Source: Trichosphaerium sp. ATCC 40318
Taxonomy: Eukaryota; Discosea; Flabellinia; Trichosidae
NCBI GenBank assembly: GCA_038496445.1
Contig: JALMLS010000156.1
Span: 1-64,000, forward strand
Direction: 5' to 3'
DNA: 64,000 bases
How positions within the stretch are numbered: the first letter of the stretch is position 1; every line of letters starts with the position of its first letter. The position numbers were made by a program, and so were the translations under genes. Shown piece by piece: positions 57,743 through 64,000 of the stretch. The notes under the pieces were generated by a model that saw only the letters and a program-made list of their open reading frames with translations, had not been told where the DNA came from and ran no database searches.

Positions 57743-58380
57743 CATGTTTTATTCCTTTATCCATACATGTCATTACAATTGAAGTATGTATGAGAAACAA
57801 TCAAATTGTTTTAAGTTTCTTCAAACAAAACCAACAATACAATAGTACCTACTATGTAGAACAATGTAACACTATTTAATTAACATTGAGAATAAACTAC
57901 AAACCATTCATTGAGCCACTTATTGTAAATTAGGAAACTGCTAAAGACAAGTACGTTTTTTCAACACCTTGATAAGTGGATTGTTGATAAAAAAGACTAA
58001 CGATAATCCCATTTTTTATTTGGTCATTGCTCATAACCCAAACCATCTCCATTACTCATAGCATATAGCTACAATAAATGAATATCAATGCCACTGAAGA
58101 GAAAAACTCCAGATGAATGTATTACTCTACTTATCCAACTGATGTTACTGGGTGGCTGTTGTTCCAAAAACAAGAACACATTTACAACACTAGCCTAAGA
58201 AAGTGTTTAGAGATAATGTTTATTGGGCAAAGATCGAAAGTAAGCAGTAAGCAGTTTATTTTCTACTTTAACAGTAGTTTACAGTTGCAAACTGATCTCA
58301 TGGCTTTATCTGTAATTGAAATACCATCAATAACAACAATATGGAAACCTCGATAGCATAAAGAGCACATGTGTTATTGT
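57743..58380. other. Intergenic region with a decayed LRR unit
   Basis: About 58284-58356 on the minus strand reads GFHIVVIDGISITDKAMRS, a degenerate copy of the 24-residue LRR unit of the adjacent gene (GVHTIDL-x-GTSITDEGLKS). It lies beyond that gene's stop, so the gene once extended further. The rest is A+T-rich without features. Confidence 0.5.
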
Positions 58381-59654
58381 TTAATAATAGACACTAAGGA
58401 TAACAGTATTGGCGTGTTTCAGACCTTCATCTGTAACCAAAGTATCAGTAAGATCAATGGTATGGACACCTGTCAGCGATTTGATACCTTCATCAGTAAC
58501 TGAAGTACCACGAAGATAAACGGTATGAACGCCTTTGAGGTATTTGAGACCTTCATCTGTAATTGAAGTACCATTAAGATTAATGGTATGGACACCTGTT
58601 AGCGATTTGAGACCATTGTCAGTAACTGAAGTACCATCAAGCTCAATGGTATGAACACCTTCCAGTGCTTGGAGGCCTTCATCTGTTATTGTAGTATAAG
58701 CAAGATCAATGGTATGGACTCCTTTGAGTGCTTGGAGACCTTCATCTGTTATTGTAGTGACTCTAAAGAGATCAATGTTATGGACACCTTGAGTGCTTTA
58801 AGGCCTTCATTTGTTATGCCAGTATCACCAAGATTAATGGTATGAACGCCTGCAAGTTCTTTGAGGCCTTCATCTGTTATTCCAGTTCCAGACAGATTAA
58901 CGGAATGTATTCCTCTGAGCGCTTTAATACCATCATCACTCACATTTGCACATCTCCCAATGTTGAGAGTATGAACACCTGCAAGTCCAATAGCCTTGAG
59001 ATCGCTATCGTTTATTTCAATTAGAGAGTTTTGTGATGTTTGTATATGGCGACATCCTGCCAGCAAAGAATACAATGTGTTGTTCATAGATGAATCTAAG
59101 GCAATGGTGGTATTGTTGACAATGCCTTTGTATTTGAGAATCTTTAAAATATCAGGAACACACTTTATACGAATAAATTCATATCCAACAACATCGTGAA
59201 TGAGATCAGACATCAAACGACATGATTGAGCAACACAAAATCTTGACTTTACATCTGTACAACTAAGAATATGATACGCAATAATCTCATTTGGCAAATC
59301 AACAAAGTTCAACTTGTTAGATACTGTTTGGGCTCTGTGAGCTCATATTTAGAAAAAAACCTGAAGTGAAAGTCTGACTTACTCTCTTTTGTACTTGCGT
59401 TTCGTTGGCACCTCTCTGTCTATTGGATTCTGTTCTACATACTCATTACTTGCTTCTGAGACGATATCCACGTGTTTGAAGAGAGCTTCATCAAATTTTC
59501 GCATGAGACTTTTATTTGTATCGAATATAATACTGTCAAGTTGTTTAATCAACGTTTCTGTTTGTTTATCTTCTTTAATTTTACTGAACGCTTCTGGGTG
59601 GTGTTTGCGATAGTATGTTAATGCTTGATCTATTGTAACTCCTGGGAAGTCCAT
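58381..59654 (-). pseudogene. F-box plus GALA-type LRR gene with a frameshift
   Basis: Exon 1 (59654-about 59382) gives a helical N-terminus (MDFPGVTIDQALTYYRKHHP), spliced with donor gagtaagt and acceptor ctcacag to NKLNFVDLPNEIIAYHILSC, an F-box. About ten 24-residue leucine-rich repeats follow (GIHSVNLSGTGITDEGLK, GVHTINLGDTGITNEGLK and so on). Near 58785 one base is missing: the DNA reads ctcaaggtgtccat where its neighbours imply ctcaaaggtgtccat-type spacing. The first frame therefore stops after VSITLISLESLQ, while six more intact repeats continue in the next frame to a stop at 58381. No intron fits. Either a young pseudogene or a base-call error; otherwise it would be an SCF substrate receptor. 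Confidence 0.75.
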
Positions 59655-60135
59655 TTATTAGTTCACGTGTCGTCACTTTATTTTATTTCGGCATTTACTT
59701 TTTTACCAAAGTCAAAATAAAGTCATGTCTATTGTCATTTTTTGGATCTCCAAACATTGCTACAGTCTCAAAGCGTGAACTTGTTCCCTCAGCGAGCTAC
59801 ACGCACATGGGATTATCTTCAAACACCATGATCATGCCAATGGGTCAGATACAGCTATGGTACAAACAGAGATGACTGATGGTGATACAACTCTTTAAGT
59901 GCACCAATACACCTGTGCTACACAAATACTGGAAGAAATACAAAATAAAGGAGCTATTGTGATTGTATCTAAACCAGACTGGAATGTTTAGAGTACAGCA
60001 ATAAACTAAAACATGCTCGGTATTGTATATGAGTTTATTAATAAACGACAAGGGTTCTCCTCATTCTTAGAAAATGAAAATCCACAAGTTAATATTTTGG
60101 TATTAAGCCGAGTTGTAACGTCTTTCTCGTCACTA
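59655..60135. other. Intergenic region
   Basis: Promoter region of the F-box LRR gene with a CACGTG at 59664-59669, then A+T-rich spacer. Nothing else supported. Confidence 0.4.
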
Positions 60136-62470
60136 TTAAGCTTTTGCCAGATATATTTTAATTTCCCTTAAAGCTTGTTTATAGTTTCCGTCAACAATAT
60201 TCAATTCACTATTTATAATTCCAAGCCATCCATCAGGTATACTTGATTCATCTTTAATAGTTTTTGATAATTTGATATTACCAATTATTTCAATTTCTTG
60301 AATGTACTTCAAATCACGAAGGAAATCTGAGATATCTTTTGGTGTCTTGAACCCAAGCTTCTGTAACTTTATGCGTCTTATATTCAAACCACGCAAATCA
60401 TCTAAAGATATACCCTAAAAATGAGAGACATCAGATGAGGAACAAAATGAAGGTACAAAAAAACCTGATTAAGAAAGGGAAACGGATTAAATTGTTTTTT
60501 GACTTACGCTTGTTCCAAGAATTGTAAGGGATTCTAAGTTCGGTAATGAATCCCTTAGTATACTTCCAATATCACCATGCCTAGTTAAGATATGTAAGTT
60601 AATAAAACTCAAAACTGAAGCTGTTACAAAGTTGCTTTTTTTTTGGAAATCAGTCACTTAAGTGAAGTTGTGATATCTATTCACGTACAATCCATCAACA
60701 TCTTCTAAGGTCAGATGTGTTATGTTAACAAAGCTTTCATTCATTAAGAATGTAAGTTGCTCAATATAGCAAGACTTGATGCTCAGATGTGTGAGTGTTG
60801 GAACTTTTGCTAACTTTAATCCTGCCCAAGGGAAATCATGGTTTATCTCAGCTGGATATGTCTTTAGGCGCCAATCACTAAAAACGCAAAGTAAGAATCA
60901 TGGCGGAAACACATAAGCATCATATAAATGAGTTTGTACAAACGCTGCTTTGGTATTTTGAAACAAAAAGTTAACCGATAAAAGAACAGTTTGGAAGAAA
61001 TGTATAAAGAGCATGAAGTACCTTATGTATAAATGGGTCAAGTTTGGTGGTAAATACATCTGATCAATATCAGGCTTTGCTAGAAATTAAAGCCCGTGAG
61101 TTCAAATTACAGAGTAATCTCGAACAGAAAAAAAAAAAGAAAGCAGTTTGGTTTTTATTTGCACCTTTCAACACTTTCGTTTAGTTTTTCTTGTGTTGTC
61201 GACAAAATACATACCTCGTTTGCCTATAGGTTCAAGTACAAGCTTCTTTAACTTTGGATAAGACATCCAGTGAGATTTTTCCTTACAGAACCATAGATTC
61301 GTTGATTTATAAACAACAGTTTCAAGGTTAACAAGACCTTTCATAGCACTCACGATTTTCTCAAATCTTGAATACCTATGAACATCTAGACCGAAGCTAA
61401 AGAATAATAAACAAAAGGAGATAGCATATACTTATTTAAAGAGTTTGAAATCGCGTACTCTAAGTACTCAAGCTTAGGTAAAATTAAATCAAATTTCTCA
61501 TCTGAAATAAAAAGTCCAGTAACTCGTTTCAAGTTTGGTAAGTCATTTAAGTTCTTAAAGTACACAGGTTTGCCATCCTTTTGAACAATATCAAGCTGCT
61601 CCAATGTAGCAGGAAATTTTGCAAAAGTCAAGACAGTATCAGAAGCGCTAATGAGTACTCTCTAAAGATTAAAAAAAACATTAACAAAAAGTTGTTGGAA
61701 ACCCAGTCATGAGAAAAACATCACTTTGTGTACATGGAAGATAGCATCAATTATGTCAAGTTTAAAATAAAAATGTGTGCTGTTTGTTGGTTGGTTGTAT
61801 AACGTACCTTCAAAGAAGGAAACTTCTCTATCCAGTCATATTTGTTCTCGCCTTTATCATCAAAAAAAGGTAAATAAAGCTCTTCTAAACCATTCAGTAA
61901 TGTCAGATGGCGTAATTCTACTTCTTGATCTTCATCTGCTGTAGGTTTTTCTGTCCATTTTTGTCCGAGCACGTGACAACCTGACCAAAAGTATTTTTAA
62001 TACCAACAAAATAAAATTGCTCTAGAAGCCATTTTATGCGTACTTCGTAGCGTGTCGATTGTTGCGAGCGATTTCATGTCTTTTTCGGCTCTACCTTGTT
62101 GAATGTACAGAGAGATGTCTGTGATGTTTGGATAACAAGCGGTGACTACTATTAAACCAATTTTAGCTCGATTCCAAGCGTAAGAGAACAGTTTGAGACA
62201 TATTTTGTTTATACTGTATCAAAAGCTATTTTTCACGTTTCATACGCACGTACATGATATATCCGGTGCATTTGGGTTTATGTTGATGTGTTTGGTGTTA
62301 TTCGAGACGGATGATTTAAATCTCTTCGAAATTTGCCTCAACGACGGTTTGTAACAGTATTGCAGGCAAAGCGCTAGTAATTCGTCTGTAATTTTATCAA
62401 ACACCGCGAAAGAGCCTCTTGACGATTCATCGCCACTTGGATCATCGGTTTTTTGGCGTTTCGAGTTCAT
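60136..62470 (-). CDS. F-box-like leucine-rich repeat protein
   Basis: About eight exons from ATG at 62470 (MNSKRQKTDDPSGDESSRGS) to a stop at 60136 (YKQALREIKIYLAKA). The N-terminus has a short F-box-like helix (VFDKITDELLALCLQYCYKP). Irregular leucine-rich repeats follow: LTLLNGLEELYLPFFDD, ATLEQLDIVQKDGKP, LPKLEYLEYAISNS, GLVNLETVVYKSTNLW, YPKLKKLVLEPIG, VPTLTHLSIKSCYIEQLTFL, ITHLTLEDVDG, LPNLESLTILGTSGISLDD. Probably a cytosolic SCF receptor of the FBXL kind. The F-box is weak and some splice joins were only roughly placed. Confidence 0.7.
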
Positions 62471-63246
62471 TCTCCAGCAAATGTCAGAACGCACCCTTTT
62501 TTGACAGTCAAAAAAGCAAGATTTTGACTTTTTTTAAAAATGGTCAGTTTTCTGTTTGAACTTCTCGCTAAAGTCTACCTCTTTTCACCCAAATCACAAA
62601 CACTTAGTGTTGTACAGAATAATTGTTTAGGATTTATTAGCACTTGGTAGCATTACATGATGTTGTTCCCATTTTTCCGGTATCCAATGACACGGTATCT
62701 TTTTATGAATGACCCAACTGGATAATATATCATACTGATCTTTTTCTTGCAGCGTATGTTGTTGGCCACTAAGGCTACAGTCCCAATTCAATCAACAAGA
62801 TTCAGATTCAAACTGGTGTAGTTATATACCTCGTCACAGAGGCTAGATTCAAACGAAGCTTCGTTTGTTGCTATCAACTCCATTCTTACATACTTTTAAA
62901 ATGTGTCGGATTGACGCATTCGAATTTCTTGAACGAGCCGGACATTCAGCTCCTGTCCAAATTCTTCTGTGCTTGATCTAAAATCTATTGCTACTGATTC
63001 TATTTGCGACTGAGTTTCACTGAATAGGATCTGCCACATTTAAATTCAGGGACTTCTGAAAAGTTGTGGAGGCTTCTTTTGAGTAGACTTTCTCTATCCT
63101 GCGAGTACTCATACCACACGTGATGATGTGAGCTACCTAGTGTTTCTCCTTACATCACGGTCATTCTTATACTTTAGATGGTAATTTTCAATAAAAAACA
63201 GACAAAAAGCATTGAAACAAAATATTTAGTGAACGAACACCGCTCC
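62471..63246. other. Divergent intergenic region
   Basis: 776 bases between two divergent genes, with CACGTG at 63117-63122. No coding or RNA feature supported. Confidence 0.4.
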
Positions 63247-63942
63247 ATGGAGGACTTTAGTTTATCCGCAAATACTAAAGATGCTAAAAGGTAAGTACTC
63301 AGCAGCTTGTTTTGCTGTTTTTATAACCTTGAGAATAAATTCTTCTCTTGGACGCTCAAATACGCTTTAATATGAGTGATTAGTAACTAATCGAGGTGTA
63401 GGATGGTTTACCACATTAAATTAACAACAACCCTTCACGAAGCCCTTTTAGGATCTCCTACAGAAACACCTACGTTGTGTTTCACCACCAAGGATGAAGC
63501 TGTGCGTTTTCTTTTTGATTTACCAGCGTACCAACAATGCCTTGTTTAGCAATTTACTATGCAAAATGGACATAAATACATCATAGATATCAAGGAAGAG
63601 CAAAAACCACACCATATATTCCTTAATAATGAATCAGGCTTCGTTCGAGCTGGTAAGTTTTTAGCTATGTGTATACAAGCGCTTTCGAAACGTCGATTTA
63701 ATGTCAAAAGCTTATTGTTATTCGAAGGCATTGTGAAATCTAAGCTGTCAGTGCGACCACGTCTTACAGAGAGTATGTGCAAGCGCATTGGCCAAAAGAC
63801 GCGTGAAGCAGAGCGTGCTCGTGAAGGAAAGCATAGAACATCTGTAATAGACGACACAAGCAGTAGAAAACGCGGATCATCCTCAACACGAGTTTCTGGA
63901 CAAGGTATTAAACAAAAGCAAAGCATTTTACATTTTTTCTGA
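63247..63942 (+). CDS. Basic protein with C-terminal PIP-like motif
   Basis: Exon 1 (63247-63290) gives MEDFSLSANTKDAKR; a phase-2 intron ending tcgag joins CRMVYHIKLTTTLHEALLGS and VRFLFDLPAYQQCLV. The frame then meets TAG at 63547-63549 and continues open as QFTMQNGHKYIIDIKEEQKP, GFVRAGKFLAMCIQALSKRR and KSKLSVRPRLTESMCKRIGQ to a stop at 63942. A 51-base intron (63544-63594, gtttag...tcaag) would remove the stop in frame; otherwise the stop is read through or the downstream part starts at 63559. The C-terminus is basic and ends KQSILHFF, a PCNA-interacting-protein-like motif with Lys in place of the usual Gln, suggesting a replication or repair role. Family not recognised. Confidence 0.55.
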
Positions 63943-64000
63943 CACTTTGTGGTTTTATGCTGACAACCCGCTTAGCTTCACGAAAAGCGCTAAAAGCGCG

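Noticed and set aside
58760-58800. Short intron (gtgtccat...tctttag) explaining the LRR frameshift
   Set aside because: Removing it does not restore the downstream repeat frame and would leave a stop; a base deletion fits better.
63547-63549. TAG reassigned to a sense codon in this genome
   Set aside because: Other confident genes end naturally in TAG (Rab-like, IPI3-like, F-box-UBL, transcription factor), so reassignment is unlikely.

Overview
This window is nuclear DNA of a unicellular eukaryote. The evidence is dense short spliceosomal introns (mostly about 45-150 bases, GT-AG, often with a ctaac/ctaat branch-like sequence, plus a few GC-AG), a tRNA-type gene, and eukaryote-specific families: Rab6, ABCE1/RLI1, an IPI3/WDR18-type WD40 protein, profilin, a mitochondrial bL20, F-box proteins and chromatin readers. 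Genes are packed on both strands, usually 100-700 bases apart, in A+T-rich sequence. A fungal-type Zn2Cys6 regulator, a GH19-type hydrolase, a vault-like SPFH protein, a DUF4773-like protein and many small secreted or membrane proteins fit a phagotrophic protist, for example amoebozoan or nucleariid-like. The lineage cannot be fixed from this sequence. All gene models were spliced by eye; reading phase was checked across introns where stated.

Layout. 0-5.3 kb: Rab6, a small putatively N-myristoylated protein behind a duplicated hairpin-bearing upstream region, a broken SDR exon and a secreted cysteine-containing protein. 6-8 kb: a tandem pair of DNRRLW-family proteins. 9.5-12 kb: a type I membrane protein with a large exported domain. 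12-17 kb: two unrecognised genes, a DUF4773-like secreted protein, an SDR dehydrogenase and a tRNA-like gene. 17-18.8 kb: no convincing gene. 18.8-24 kb: ABCE1 and the WD40 protein, both ribosome-related. 24.6-30.5 kb: a membrane-anchored trypsin-like protease and a C2-LRR protein. 30.7-32.5 kb: an inverted, decayed copy of part of the 9.5 kb gene, and a multi-pass membrane protein.

33-37.2 kb holds the most striking locus: one gene whose exons read in phase through an RCC1 propeller, two chromodomains and a C-terminal BAH-like domain. Then come mitochondrial bL20, a GH19-type hydrolase, a Zn2Cys6 transcription factor with a 13-residue repeat, a two-domain cysteine-rich secreted protein, a vault-like SPFH protein and an atypical Rab-like GTPase. 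That GTPase appears to use N-myristoylation instead of prenylation and has a degenerate switch II. A profilin follows.

49.9-62.5 kb is an accessory-looking stretch rich in F-box-type genes: F-box plus propeller, F-box plus ubiquitin-like, a frameshifted F-box plus LRR gene and a fourth LRR gene. An M14 carboxypeptidase and a MORN-type repeat protein lie between them. The window closes with a basic protein ending in a PIP-like motif and carrying an in-frame TAG that is either intronic or read through.

Across the window the palindrome CACGTG, often as (A/G)TCACGTGA(T/C), occurs roughly 45-50 times by eye, in intergenic DNA and in introns. That is several times the number expected from base composition.
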